From Bryobacteraceae bacterium (GTDB taxonomy: Bacteria; Acidobacteriota; Terriglobia; Bryobacterales; Bryobacteraceae): a stretch of 64,000 nucleotides of DNA. A program made the translations under genes and the position numbers. Location: positions 744,001 through 808,000 of the forward strand of contig CANGYQ010000001.1 of the NCBI GenBank assembly GCA_947458745.1, written 5' to 3'. The first letter of the stretch is position 1. The number at the start of each line of letters is the position of its first letter. Below the pieces are notes generated by a model. The model worked only from the letters and a program-made list of their open reading frames with translations. It ran no database searches and was not told where the DNA came from. Shown one piece after another: positions 1 to 8,350 of this stretch.

Positions 1-530
1 TTTTGGGTGAACAGCGTGACGTGGGGAAACGTCTCTTCCAGGGCCTGCTGGAAGCCGTTCTGGTCCATCTCGTTCAGGTGGTACGGATTAGGTTCCGTAC
101 GAGACGTGGCGTAGTAGGCGCGGTTGGGAGTTGAAACGATGAATTGTCCACCCGGCGCGAGTAGGCGCTTGGCTTCGGTGAGCAGCCGTTCCGGGCTGTG
201 CAGGTGTTCGATGAGTTCAAAGGCTATGACCAGGTCGGCGCTTCCATCCGGGAGCGGGACGTCTTCGCAGGACGCGGTGAGGTAGCTGAGGTTCTCTCGT
301 TGGAAGTGCTGTCGTGCATAAGCAACCGCTTCCGGGTCGATGTCGAGTGCCGCGACGGAGGTGGCGGTTTGAGCGAGTTCATGGGACCCATAGCCGCTGC
401 CGCAGCCGAGGTCGATGACGCGTTTGCCGCGGGCCAGGCGGGCAGCGAAAAGATAGCGGCCGTAGTGCTCGTTCCAGAGATCCGGTTCCACTTGACCGGG
501 AATAACCCGTTCGCCGGTGAACTCGATCAT
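1..530 (-). CDS. Class I SAM-dependent methyltransferase, 3' end cut by the window edge
   Basis: The minus-strand frame starts at ATG 530 and runs off the window at position 1, so about 176 residues are seen and the C-terminus is missing. The protein opens MIEFTGERVIPG and carries the SAM-binding motif I as VIDLGCGSGYGS near residue 40, then the acidic LDID strand end and an FELIEHLHSP motif near residue 110. These are typical of Methyltransf_11/UbiE-like enzymes. Its ATG overlaps the TGA stop of the Wzt-like ATPase by four bases (ATGA), so the two are probably translationally coupled. A methyltransferase beside a Wzt-type ATPase suggests work on cell-surface glycan, possibly chain-terminal methylation, but the substrate is an inference from context only. 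Confidence 0.85.
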   Translation of the reverse strand, partial: MIEFTGERVIPGQVEPDLWNEHYGRYLFAARLARGKRVIDLGCGSGYGSHELAQTATSVAALDIDPEAVAYARQHFQRENLSYLTASCEDVPLPDGSADLVIAFELIEHLHSPERLLTEAKRLLAPGGQFIVSTPNRAYYATSRTEPNPYHLNEMDQNGFQQALEETFPHVTLFTQ

Positions 531-1810
531 GCCATTGTCTCGGGGGCCGGTTGGCCGTTGATCTCCAGGCGGCAGGGCAGGTGGAGATAGCCGTAAACCT
601 GTCCGGTGCCATGGCCCATTTGGAGGGTAATGGCATTGTCGATCCAGTCGCACATCTGGTAGTGGGTCAGGTTGCCGTCGGCGATGGCCGGGGAAAAAGA
701 GAAGGCACCGGGATAAAGCTGGGGCAGGTCCAGGTGGAAGTCGATCGTGCGCAATTCGCCCGGAGCCATTGGCGGCATCGCGTGGCCTTCACGAAGGGTG
801 TTGGTACCGGCAAAATCTAGACCGAGATGGTTGCGCAGCATGAAGCCGACGTTTGGGCGGGGGATAGCTTGTTCGGCGCGTACACTGATGCGTACGGTGA
901 TGCGGCTGGCCGGTTCCATGAGTGCGGTGGGGTTTCCGTCAGCATCCAGGATAGCGATTCCGATGACGCTGGCGCGGCCGTCGCCGTGGCGGTGGTCGAT
1001 GTTGGGGATGGTGGTGGCGAGGGCGTGGGGGGTTGTGGTAGTCAGTTCGTTGGGTTCGGAATGTTCCTCGGCGTAGTGAGTGTCTTTTTCGGTCATCGCC
1101 GCCAGGTAGCGCGCGACGACCCGGTCGGTCGTGTCCAGGGCACGGATACGTCCCTGCTCGAGCCAGAGCGTGCGTTTACCGATGGCTTTGACGTCGCCCA
1201 TGGAGTGGGAGACGAAGATGATCGTGACACCGCGGGTGCGGAGCTCGTGTACCTTGCGGAGGCAACGCTGGCGAAAGTAGATGTCGCCGACCGCGAGGGC
1301 TTCGTCCACAAGGAGGATTTCGGGATCGACGTGGATGGCGACCGCGAAGGCAAGGCGGACGACCATGCCACTGGAGTAGGTCTTGACCGGTTGATGGATG
1401 AAATCGCCGATTTCGGCGAATTCAATGATCCGTTGGTAGACCGAGTCCATGCGGGAAGAGGAGAAGCCGAGGATCGCACCATTCAGGTAGACATTATCAC
1501 GTCCGGTGAATTCAGGGTTGAAACCGGAGCCGAGTTCGAGCAGTGCGGCGACGCGACCTTGTACCTGTGCATTACCGGAGGTGGGGTGGAGGATGCCGGC
1601 CACTATTTGCAGTAAAGTACTTTTTCCTGAGCCGTTCTCGCCGATGACGCAGAAACTCTCGCCGCGGGGGATTTCAAAACTGATGTCGCGCAGGGCCCAG
1701 AAGTCCCGGTGGCGGGTCAGGCGGTTGAAAGTAGCCAGCTCCACCAGGCGTTGGGCTGGCTTTTCGTAGATGGCGTAGCTCTTGGCGACTTGATGAAAAT
1801 TGACAACCAC
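527..1810 (-). CDS. Wzt-like ABC transporter ATP-binding protein (O-antigen/polysaccharide export)
   Basis: This 427-residue protein has an ABC ATPase domain in residues 1-240: Walker A GENGSGKST at 57-65, an ABC signature reading YSSGM at 145-149 in place of LSGGQ, Walker B ILLVDE at 165-170 and a switch VSH motif. The YSSGM signature is characteristic of the polysaccharide-export (Wzt/TagH/RfbE) subfamily. Residues about 270-427 form an extra beta-rich domain like the Wzt C-terminal domain, which in characterised systems recognises the modified end of the glycan. Translation most likely starts at GTG 1810. The permease partner is not in the window and would be expected upstream or elsewhere. 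The overlapping downstream methyltransferase fits a cap-and-export logic. The family call is secure; the glycan is unknown. Confidence 0.9.
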   Translation of the reverse strand: MVVNFHQVAKSYAIYEKPAQRLVELATFNRLTRHRDFWALRDISFEIPRGESFCVIGENGSGKSTLLQIVAGILHPTSGNAQVQGRVAALLELGSGFNPEFTGRDNVYLNGAILGFSSSRMDSVYQRIIEFAEIGDFIHQPVKTYSSGMVVRLAFAVAIHVDPEILLVDEALAVGDIYFRQRCLRKVHELRTRGVTIIFVSHSMGDVKAIGKRTLWLEQGRIRALDTTDRVVARYLAAMTEKDTHYAEEHSEPNELTTTTPHALATTIPNIDHRHGDGRASVIGIAILDADGNPTALMEPASRITVRISVRAEQAIPRPNVGFMLRNHLGLDFAGTNTLREGHAMPPMAPGELRTIDFHLDLPQLYPGAFSFSPAIADGNLTHYQMCDWIDNAITLQMGHGTGQVYGYLHLPCRLEINGQPAPETMA

Positions 1811-1829
1811 TGTTTTGAAACCCTACCCT
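1800..1829 (+). promoter_or_regulatory. Predicted promoter of tRNA-Met
   Basis: A perfect -35 hexamer TTGACA (1800-1805) is followed after 18 bases by a -10-like TACCCT (1824-1829). The tRNA begins 14 bases after that. The promoter overlaps the start codon of the divergently transcribed Wzt-like gene. The -10 is weak (TAnnnT conserved). Confidence 0.55.
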
Positions 1830-1842
1830 GGAATAAGACTGT

Positions 1843-1919
1843 GCCGGTGTAGCTCAGGTGGTTAGAGCGACGGTCTCATAATCCGTAGGTCGTAGGTTCA
1901 ACTCCTACCGCCGGCACCA
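1843..1919 (+). tRNA. tRNA-Met (CAT anticodon)
   Basis: A full 77-base cloverleaf including an encoded CCA end. The acceptor stem GCCGGTG pairs with CGCCGGC, with one G-T wobble. The D stem is GCTC/GAGC and the T stem is GTAGG/CCTAC with loop TTCAACT. The anticodon loop CTCATAA gives CAT. The stem closing the loop has a T-T apposition. The acceptor start and lack of a C1-A72 mismatch argue against initiator tRNA, so it is elongator tRNA-Met or, less likely, tRNA-Ile2 read after lysidine modification. Confidence 0.93.
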
Positions 1920-1922
1920 TTC

Positions 1923-2819
1923 CTAGTTTTCCACGATCTGCTGATAGATTCGGTCCAGGTCCTCGGTCGAGTAGTAGTCGATTTCGATTTTTCCCCGGTT
2001 TGCTCCTTTGGCCAAAATCCGCACTCGCGTGCCCAGAACCCGCTGTAGTTCGTCGATCGCAGCCTTGACATTTGGGTCAAGTTTTTCGGGTTCAGCGGGT
2101 TCTTTTGGCTCGCGGGGTTCAGTAAGAGACTGGACAAGGCGCTCCACGTTGCGAACGGAGAGGCCCTGGGCGATGGTTTTTTCGGCGACGGTTTGCTGAA
2201 GTTCCGTAGTAGGTAGGGCGAGGATGGCCCGGGCATGTCCCATCGAGAGACGGCGCTCGGCCACCAGGCTTTGGATTTCGGCGGGTAGTTTGAGCAACCG
2301 GACCAGATTGGTGATGGTGGTCCGGTCTTTTCCCGTGCGGCGTCCGATCTCGTCATGGCTGAGATTGAATTCTTTCGCCAAGCGATCAAAGGCAATTGCC
2401 GTTTCGATGGCATTGAGGTCTTCGCGCTGAATGTTCTCGATGAGTGCGATTTCGAGAAGATTGTCGGGCGCGATGTCCTGGACGATGGCTTGGATAGTGG
2501 TCTGTCCCGCGAGTTTGGATGCTCGCCAGCGACGCTCGCCTGCGACCAGTTCATAGCGCTGGTCTCGTCGTCGAACGATCACGGGTTGTATGACCCCGTG
2601 TGTCCGGATGGAGTTGGCGAGTTCCTGAAGCTGTTCAGGCCGGAATTCGGTTCGGGGTTGCGTGGGATTGGCGTCGATCAACTCGAGCGACAAGGTGAGG
2701 ACAGCATTCGCCGGGTCTGCGGGAGGCGCAACGGGTGGTTGGGGTGTTGGTGTGCGGCTGGGGAGAAGGGCGGAGAGGCCCTTACCCAGCGCTTTGCGAG
2801 GATCTTGCGGCTTGCTCAT
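1923..2819 (-). CDS. parB: Chromosome-partitioning protein ParB
   Basis: The 298-residue product has the usual ParB layout: a short N-terminal segment ([12 protein letters not shown]) that contacts ParA, the ParB/Srx CTP-binding domain with the GERRWRA motif at residues 94-100, a helix-turn-helix region around residues 130-175 that reads the parS site, and a C-terminal dimerisation segment. It binds parS, slides along DNA as a CTP-dependent clamp and works with ParA to segregate origins. The gene overlaps the end of parA by 38 bases, so the two form one transcription unit. Two parS-like sites lie about 800 bp away inside rsmG. Length and motifs are normal for chromosomal ParB. Confidence 0.96.
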   Translation of the reverse strand: MSKPQDPRKALGKGLSALLPSRTPTPQPPVAPPADPANAVLTLSLELIDANPTQPRTEFRPEQLQELANSIRTHGVIQPVIVRRRDQRYELVAGERRWRASKLAGQTTIQAIVQDIAPDNLLEIALIENIQREDLNAIETAIAFDRLAKEFNLSHDEIGRRTGKDRTTITNLVRLLKLPAEIQSLVAERRLSMGHARAILALPTTELQQTVAEKTIAQGLSVRNVERLVQSLTEPREPKEPAEPEKLDPNVKAAIDELQRVLGTRVRILAKGANRGKIEIDYYSTEDLDRIYQQIVEN

Positions 2820-3573
2820 GCTTGATGATTTCCTTGGCGAGACGGATATAGCTCTCCGCCCCCCGGGAGCGTGGGTCGTAGGTCAGAATCGATTGGCCGT
2901 GGCTGGGAGCTTCGGCGAGGCGGACGCTGCGGGGCACGACGGCCTCAAAGACTTCTTCGTCGAAGAACTCCCGCAGATCGTTGGCCACTTGGCGGGTGAG
3001 GTTCGTTCGGTCGTCGTACATCGTGAGCAATACGCCCTCGAGTTTCAAGCCATGCTGGAAGGAATCGCGTATGCGGTCTACGGTGTCTAGCAACTGCGAG
3101 ACGCCTTCCAGTGCGAAGAATTCGCATTGGATCGGGACCAGGACGGAGTCCGCCGCCACCATTGCATTTAAGGTCAATAGATCCAAGGCGGGGGGGCAAT
3201 CGATCAGGATAAAGTCATACTCGGCGCGGATGGGCAGTAGAGCTTGGCGTAGGGCGGTTTCTCGGTGCTCCACCTCTACGAGATCTAGATTGCCCGCAAC
3301 CAGGTTTTTGTCCGCTGGCAGCAGATCGAATCCTGGGAGCGAGGTGGTTACGATCGCTTCGCGGGCCGTGTGGCGTCCGAGGAGTACGTCGTAGATGGTG
3401 GCTTTCAGTCCTGGCTTAGCGACGCCCATCCCGGTGGTGGCATTTCCCTGTGGGTCGGAGTCGATGAGGAGGACGCGAAGGTCGTTGACGGCTAAGGCTG
3501 CGCCAAGGTTGATGGCGGTGGTAGTCTTTCCGACCCCACCCTTTTGATTCGCTATGGCAATGACTTTTCCCAC
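2782..3573 (-). CDS. parA: Chromosome-partitioning ATPase ParA/Soj
   Basis: This 263-residue ParA-family ATPase carries the deviant Walker A motif KGGVGKTT at residues 11-18, the A' motif [10 protein letters not shown] and the Walker B strand ILIDCPPAL. There is no N-terminal HTH, so it is the chromosomal Soj type rather than a plasmid type Ia protein. It lies 12 bp downstream of rsmG and overlaps parB, which gives the conserved order mnmG-rsmG-parA-parB seen near many bacterial origins. Its ATP-bound dimer coats the nucleoid and is displaced by ParB-parS complexes. Confidence 0.96.
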   Translation of the reverse strand: MGKVIAIANQKGGVGKTTTAINLGAALAVNDLRVLLIDSDPQGNATTGMGVAKPGLKATIYDVLLGRHTAREAIVTTSLPGFDLLPADKNLVAGNLDLVEVEHRETALRQALLPIRAEYDFILIDCPPALDLLTLNAMVAADSVLVPIQCEFFALEGVSQLLDTVDRIRDSFQHGLKLEGVLLTMYDDRTNLTRQVANDLREFFDEEVFEAVVPRSVRLAEAPSHGQSILTYDPRSRGAESYIRLAKEIIKHEQAARSSQSAG

Positions 3574-3585
3574 GATGTCGAAATG

Positions 3586-4137
3586 TTAGCTTACCACGGA
3601 GTGTTTCACGTGGAACGCTACAACGCTAGTGGGATCCCAGGGTAGCTCGCTCGCAATGTTCCACGTGGAACCATCGGCGTCGGATCGCGCCATCAACATC
3701 CAGGCCTGACCGGCAAGCCGTGGAGTCAAAGCTGCCACCTCTGCCGGCGTAACCGCCCGGCTCACCAAACAATCGAACTGTTCCTTGACCAATTCCGCAC
3801 GCTCACTCAACACCCGCTGATGAGACGCTTCTCGCAGGAACACCGCCTTCCGCGTGTGAGATTCCACCAGCGTCACCGAAAGATCGGGCCGCATAATCGC
3901 CAAAGGAATACCTGGAAACCCACCACCGCTCCCGATGTCACAAACCTTCACGATACCCACTGGTAGCAATGAGGCCAGGAACAACGCCTCGCCATAATGA
4001 CGGAGCACCGCCTCCTCACCCACCACCCGAGTCAAATTCAAGCGCTGATTCCACCGCTCTAGCAAGATGCGATGAGATTCCAACGCCGCCAACTGCTCAT
4101 CAGAGATAGAAAAGTACTTCCGCAGCTCATTCAGCAT
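3586..4137 (-). CDS. rsmG: 16S rRNA (guanine-527-N7) methyltransferase RsmG
   Basis: The 183-residue protein has the RsmG hallmarks: an N-terminal helix with [13 protein letters not shown], then the SAM-binding motif [15 protein letters not shown] around residues 66-80 and the VTLVES strand. It N7-methylates G527 of 16S rRNA. It is shorter than typical RsmG (about 200-215 residues) because the segment after LREAS, where the RAEE strand normally lies, is compressed and the C-terminus is replaced by codons that also spell out two parS-like sites. It overlaps mnmG by 11 bases and precedes parA by 12. The SAM site is intact, so it may still be functional. Confidence 0.9.
   Translation of the reverse strand: MLNELRKYFSISDEQLAALESHRILLERWNQRLNLTRVVGEEAVLRHYGEALFLASLLPVGIVKVCDIGSGGGFPGIPLAIMRPDLSVTLVESHTRKAVFLREASHQRVLSERAELVKEQFDCLVSRAVTPAEVAALTPRLAGQAWMLMARSDADGSTWNIASELPWDPTSVVAFHVKHSVVS
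3602..3617. promoter_or_regulatory. parS-like site 1
   Basis: The 16-mer TGTTTCACGTGGAACG matches the bacterial parS pattern TGTTNCACGTGNAACA at all fixed positions except the last base. It lies in the final codons of rsmG and is close to palindromic. Confidence 0.85.
3657..3672. promoter_or_regulatory. parS-like site 2
   Basis: The 16-mer TGTTCCACGTGGAACC again matches the parS pattern except for the final base, and its core GGTTCCACGTGGAAC-type palindrome is almost perfect. It lies 55 bp from the first site, inside the rsmG coding region. Confidence 0.87.
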
Positions 4138-5938
4138 GAGAACTCAAATAGATGTCCAGAATCGCCACCGCCGCGGGTGTCACCCCAGGAATCCGCCCCG
4201 CTTGGCCCAAAGTGGAAGGGCGAACCCGGGCCAGACGTTCAGCCACCTCTCGCGACAAACCAGGTATCGACGCAAAAACCAAGTTGTCCGGCAAAGGACG
4301 CCGCTCGCTATCCCGCAGACGTTGCACATGCCGATCCTGCTGGTCCAGGTAACCTGCGTACTTGATCTCCGTTTCGACGGTATCGATCACACCCCGGACC
4401 GGCGCTGCACCCAGAACCTCCGTCGCCAAGTCCACAGACAGCCGTACTTCCGGCCGCCGCAACGTCGCATCCATCCGTCGCGAGAGCAAGCCCTGCCGCA
4501 ATCGTGTCTTTTGTTCTTCCTTCACCTGAAAGCGGGCGGACCGATCGGGAGACACCAAACCCATCCGCTCACCTAACGGCGTCAGCCGAGCATCGGCATT
4601 ATCAATGCGCAGATGCAACCGGTACTCGGCACGAGAGGTGAACATCCGGTATGGTTCGTCGGCCCCCTTGCTGATCAAGTCGTCGATCAAAATACCCGTA
4701 TAGCCATCCGTCCGGGCCAACTCAAATGGATCGCGCTGACCCGCATGACAGGCCGCATTCAGCCCCGCCATCAACCCCTGGCAGCCCGCCTCCTCATACC
4801 CGGAGGTACCATTGATCTGACCCGCCAGAAACAAGCCGCGAATCCGGCGAACCTGCAACCCATGGGTCAACTGTCGCGGATCAATCGCATCGTACTCAAT
4901 CGCATAACCGGGGCGGATCATCTCAGCCTGCTCCAGCCCCGGAATTGAAGCCAGCACCCGTTCCTGCACATCCACCGGCATACTCGTGGAAAGCCCATTC
5001 ACGTAAATCTCATAAGTATCCAGGCCCTCCGGCTCAAGAAAGAGCTGATGACGGCTCTTGTCCGGAAACTTAACTATCTTGTCCTCTATCGACGGACAAT
5101 ACCGAGGTCCAATACCCTCAATCTGACCCGAATAGAGCGGCGACCGGCTCATGCTATCTCGCACCACCGCATGCGTCGCCTGATTCGTATACGCGACATA
5201 GCAGCAAACCTGCTCCCGCTCGATCCGATCCGTCATGAAGGAAAACGGCGTCGGCTCCACATCACCGTGCTGTTTCTCAAAGACACTCCAATCAATCGAA
5301 CGGCCATCCAGGCGCGGCGGAGTGCCGGTCTTCAACCGCGTCCATTCCAGGCCCAGCCCGCGCAATGCATGGCCCAAGAGGTTGGACGGCGCTTCACCGT
5401 TGCGCCCGCACTGATACTTGGTCTCACCAACGTGGGCCAAGCCATTCAGGAATGTCCCGGTAGTCACCACCACGGAGGCCGCCGTCACCGTCCGCCCATC
5501 CGCCAACCCGACGCCGCGCATTTCACCGTTTTCAACCAGCAGCGACGCCACCTCGGCTTGCAGGATCCGCAGATTCGGTTCCTGCTCCATCCGCTCCTTC
5601 ATCCGGACACGATATTGCTTCTTGTCGCACTGCGCCCGGGGCGACCACACCGCGGGGCCACGGCTGGTATTCAGAAGACGGAACTGGATCCCCACCTCAT
5701 CGGTTAGCTCGCCCATCACACCACCCAGCGCATCAATCTCCCGTACCAGGTGACCCTTGGCAATCCCACCAATAGCGGGGTTGCACGACATCTGCGCGAT
5801 CAGATCGATATTCATCGTGATCAACCCGGTCCGCAAACCCAAGCGGGCACAGGCCCGCGCCGCCTCGCATCCGGCGTGCCCCGCACCGATCACAAGGACG
5901 TCATACTTACGGCTGGAGGTATTCATCATGGGCGACAA
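4127..5938 (-). CDS. mnmG: tRNA uridine-5-carboxymethylaminomethyl modification enzyme MnmG (GidA)
   Basis: This 603-residue FAD protein begins with the dinucleotide-binding motif [14 protein letters not shown] near residues 16-29, followed by the MnmG signatures [22 protein letters not shown] and GTFLNG. The C-terminal half contains the conserved [16 protein letters not shown] segment and the MnmE/tRNA-interacting helical domain. With MnmE it installs the cmnm5 group on the wobble uridine of certain tRNAs. The partner mnmE is not in this window. The gene overlaps the downstream rsmG by 11 bases, and faces purD divergently across only 24 bp, so the promoters of both genes must be packed into that gap or overlap the coding ends. 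It is slightly short for the family (about 620-630). Confidence 0.96.
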   Translation of the reverse strand: MSPMMNTSSRKYDVLVIGAGHAGCEAARACARLGLRTGLITMNIDLIAQMSCNPAIGGIAKGHLVREIDALGGVMGELTDEVGIQFRLLNTSRGPAVWSPRAQCDKKQYRVRMKERMEQEPNLRILQAEVASLLVENGEMRGVGLADGRTVTAASVVVTTGTFLNGLAHVGETKYQCGRNGEAPSNLLGHALRGLGLEWTRLKTGTPPRLDGRSIDWSVFEKQHGDVEPTPFSFMTDRIEREQVCCYVAYTNQATHAVVRDSMSRSPLYSGQIEGIGPRYCPSIEDKIVKFPDKSRHQLFLEPEGLDTYEIYVNGLSTSMPVDVQERVLASIPGLEQAEMIRPGYAIEYDAIDPRQLTHGLQVRRIRGLFLAGQINGTSGYEEAGCQGLMAGLNAACHAGQRDPFELARTDGYTGILIDDLISKGADEPYRMFTSRAEYRLHLRIDNADARLTPLGERMGLVSPDRSARFQVKEEQKTRLRQGLLSRRMDATLRRPEVRLSVDLATEVLGAAPVRGVIDTVETEIKYAGYLDQQDRHVQRLRDSERRPLPDNLVFASIPGLSREVAERLARVRPSTLGQAGRIPGVTPAAVAILDIYLSSHAE

Positions 5939-5962
5939 TATCTATTTTAGGGGGCAGTTAGG

Positions 5963-7195
5963 TTGAACGTTCTTATCCTGGGTGGTGGCGGACGCGAGCA
6001 TGCGCTCGCCTGGAAGCTGGCGCAGAGCTCGCAGATCAAGAGCCTCACCGCCAGTCCAGGCAATCCAGGTATCGCCCAACTGGCCCACTGCACCGCCCAT
6101 CCCGGCCACGCGGACCTCACCGTGGTCGGCCCGGAAGTTCCTTTGGTAGCCGGCGTTGCCGACCAACTCCGTGCCCAGGGCCAGCGCGTCATCGGACCCA
6201 GCGCCGCCGCCGCCCAGTTGGAAGGCAGCAAGATCTTCGCCAAGGAAATCATGGATGAGGCGGCCATCCCCACGGCTCGCTACCAGGTTCATGATGACCT
6301 CGCCTCGGCCAAACATAGCCTGATCCGCTTTGAGTATCCGGTGGTCATTAAGGCCGACGGTCTTGCCGCCGGCAAGGGCGTGGTCATCGCCAAGAGCCGC
6401 CAGGAGGCCGAAATCACGCTCGAACAGATGATGACCGGCCAACTGGTGGGGGACGCTGGCAGGCGCGTGGTCATCGAAGATTTCTGCCCCGGTGAGGAGG
6501 TCAGCTTTATCGCCCTCAGCGATGGACAGAACATCGTCCCTTTCGCCCCCACTCAGGACCATAAAGCCGTCTTCGATGGCGACCGCGGCCCCAACACCGG
6601 GGGGATGGGCACCTATTGCGACGACCGCATTCTCGACGCAGCCACGCAGAACACCATCATGGAGCAAGTGATGCGACCCGCCGTCCATCAAATGGCCAAG
6701 CGCGGCACGCCCTTCACTGGCTTTCTGTTTGCCGGACTGATGCTGACCACTAGCGGCATCCGCGTCCTGGAATTCAATGTCCGCCTCGGCGACCCCGAGA
6801 CCCAAGTGCTGATGCATCGGCTCGACTCTGACCTAGGCGAACTCCTGTCCGCGGCCACCGAAGGACAGGTCCACCGCGTCCCCCTGCGCTGGAAACCCAA
6901 CCCGTCCGTCTGCGTTGTCCTGTGCGCCGCCGATTACCCCGCTTTGCCCCGCAAAGGAGATACCATCGCAGGGATCGCCGCGGCCGAGGCTACCGGCGCC
7001 GTCGTCTTCCATGCCGGCACCGCTACCCAAGACAACCGCCTGGTCACCAGCGGCGGACGAGTCTTGGGCGTAACCGCCTCGGGCCCTACCCTCAATGAAG
7101 CAATCCGCAACGCCTATGCGGGCGTCGACCGCATCCAGTTCGCCGGTATGCACTTCCGCCGCGACATTGGTGCCAAGGGACTGAAGCGCTGGTAA
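5963..7195 (+). CDS. purD: Phosphoribosylamine-glycine ligase
   Basis: The 410-residue ATP-grasp enzyme makes glycinamide ribonucleotide in purine synthesis. Seen motifs: [15 protein letters not shown] at the N-terminus, [27 protein letters not shown], the metal/ATP segment [10 protein letters not shown] and [13 protein letters not shown]. The start is TTG at 5963, because the conserved [12 protein letters not shown] begins right there. The loop between GNPG and DLTVVGPE is about 15 residues shorter than in Escherichia coli PurD, removing part of the first Rossmann unit. All catalytic regions are present. The gene stands alone, divergent from mnmG. Confidence 0.95.
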   Translation: MNVLILGGGGREHALAWKLAQSSQIKSLTASPGNPGIAQLAHCTAHPGHADLTVVGPEVPLVAGVADQLRAQGQRVIGPSAAAAQLEGSKIFAKEIMDEAAIPTARYQVHDDLASAKHSLIRFEYPVVIKADGLAAGKGVVIAKSRQEAEITLEQMMTGQLVGDAGRRVVIEDFCPGEEVSFIALSDGQNIVPFAPTQDHKAVFDGDRGPNTGGMGTYCDDRILDAATQNTIMEQVMRPAVHQMAKRGTPFTGFLFAGLMLTTSGIRVLEFNVRLGDPETQVLMHRLDSDLGELLSAATEGQVHRVPLRWKPNPSVCVVLCAADYPALPRKGDTIAGIAAAEATGAVVFHAGTATQDNRLVTSGGRVLGVTASGPTLNEAIRNAYAGVDRIQFAGMHFRRDIGAKGLKRW

Positions 7196-7215
7196 AGGCC
7201 CGACCCGGACCACCT

Positions 7216-7221
7216 TATAAT
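7216..7221 (+). promoter_or_regulatory. -10 element upstream of tRNA-Arg
   Basis: A perfect TATAAT hexamer ends 12 bases before the tRNA. No convincing -35 was seen; the -35 region would fall on the purD stop codon. Confidence 0.5.
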
Positions 7222-7233
7222 GGAATCAGCTGG

Positions 7234-7310
7234 GGGGACGTAGCTCAGCTGGATAGAGCATCCGCCTCCTAAGTGGAAGGTCGGCAGTTCGAATCTGCCC
7301 GTCCCTACCA
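7234..7310 (+). tRNA. tRNA-Arg (CCT anticodon)
   Basis: A 77-base cloverleaf with encoded CCA. The acceptor GGGGACG pairs with CGTCCCT (one G-T at position 1-72). The D stem is GCTC/GAGC, the anticodon stem TCCGC/GTGGA with loop CTCCTAA (anticodon CCT, reading AGG), and the T stem GGCAG/CTGCC. The next gene begins about 57 bp downstream. Confidence 0.93.
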
Positions 7311-7366
7311 TCCACCTATTGGACCTAGCGGCTATGCCGATATGCTCTCAAAAGAGCGGCGCCGCC

Positions 7367-8350
7367 ATGTCCCTTACGACACTCGACAAATACCTACGCC
7401 GCGGTTCCAGCACGGCCCCACCAGAACAGCCCATGGCCACTGTCGTGCGGCACATCCTGGCCACCATTGCCGACACTTTCCCCACGCAAGAAACGCAACT
7501 TCGCCTCTCTGCTGAACGGCTCCGAGATAGCCTCAACGCAACCATTGATCCGCAGACCAGCGCCAGTCTGGTCCAAACCATCACGGAAACCTTCGACAAG
7601 GCGTGGGAGTCCAAGCGCACCCTGTCGGAAGTTCTCGCCCGTAATGAACTGCTGAGAATCCTCGCCACCCTGAATGAAGCCATGACCATGGCCATGTCCG
7701 GCAGTGATCGCGCCATCAGCCGCCTGGAACACGTCAAAGAAAACTTAGACCGGACCGCCAAGGTGAAGGATCTTCAAGCAATCCGGGGTGAAATCCACGC
7801 TCTCACCCGCATGGTGGAACAAGAGGCCGAAAAGGAAAAGGCGGAAAAGGACCGGGCCGTCAGCGAACTCGGCCCCCAGTATGCTGTCATCCGGTCCGTT
7901 GCCGACCAGTACGCCACGGCCGTCAACTCCCGGCCTGCGGCACTCCAGGACTACGAGGCGCGCGCTGCCTCCGGCCGCCGTCACTTCTGCCTCATTCTTG
8001 TACTAGAGCGGATGCGTCTGGTGACCGCCCGCTATGGCCCAGCCATTGTCGAAGAAATAATCGAAGGTCTCACCCGCAAGCGGCTACGCCTAATCCCGGA
8101 GGCCTCCGAGGCCTACCGTTGGAATGACGACACCTTAATCGTCTTCCTCGAGCGCGACGCCGACACCGCCGCGGTCACCAAACAAGTCAATTCCTTGGCC
8201 GACACAATCTATGAACATAAGGCGTTCCTCGGGAACCGGGTGGCCACACTTCAAGTGAATCTGCGGTGGGTGGTTCTTCCGGTTCGTCCAGACTCGGCCG
8301 CGTTTGTCACCGAAACCGACCGCTTCGCCCAAGGGATCAGCTCCCGATGA
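7367..8350 (+). CDS. Helical protein with a degenerate GGDEF-like domain
   Basis: The 327-residue product starts best at ATG 7367 (MSLTTLDKYLRRG); an upstream TTG at 7319 is less likely. Residues about 25-190 are helical and charged, with a coiled-coil-like stretch (EQEAEKEKAEKDRAVSEL). The C-terminal part (about 200-320) has the spacing of a GGDEF domain: LILVLERMRLV resembles the first strand. The RYGGDEFAVLL position reads RWNDDTLIVFL, so the catalytic motif is lost. It is therefore unlikely to make c-di-GMP and may be a regulator or partner. Its stop codon overlaps the start of the next gene (ATGA), a GGDEF-EAL protein, which supports a joint role. The fold assignment is moderate. Confidence 0.7.
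   Translation: MSLTTLDKYLRRGSSTAPPEQPMATVVRHILATIADTFPTQETQLRLSAERLRDSLNATIDPQTSASLVQTITETFDKAWESKRTLSEVLARNELLRILATLNEAMTMAMSGSDRAISRLEHVKENLDRTAKVKDLQAIRGEIHALTRMVEQEAEKEKAEKDRAVSELGPQYAVIRSVADQYATAVNSRPAALQDYEARAASGRRHFCLILVLERMRLVTARYGPAIVEEIIEGLTRKRLRLIPEASEAYRWNDDTLIVFLERDADTAAVTKQVNSLADTIYEHKAFLGNRVATLQVNLRWVVLPVRPDSAAFVTETDRFAQGISSR

Noticed and set aside
827..1615. 262-residue open frame on the plus strand
   Set aside because: It lies opposite the Wzt-like ATPase, whose Walker motifs and length are clear. High G+C creates long antisense frames; the text has no motif.
3586..5962. Replication origin beside mnmG
   Set aside because: The gene order suggests the origin region, but no cluster of TTATCCACA-type DnaA boxes or AT-rich unwinding region was seen in the window.
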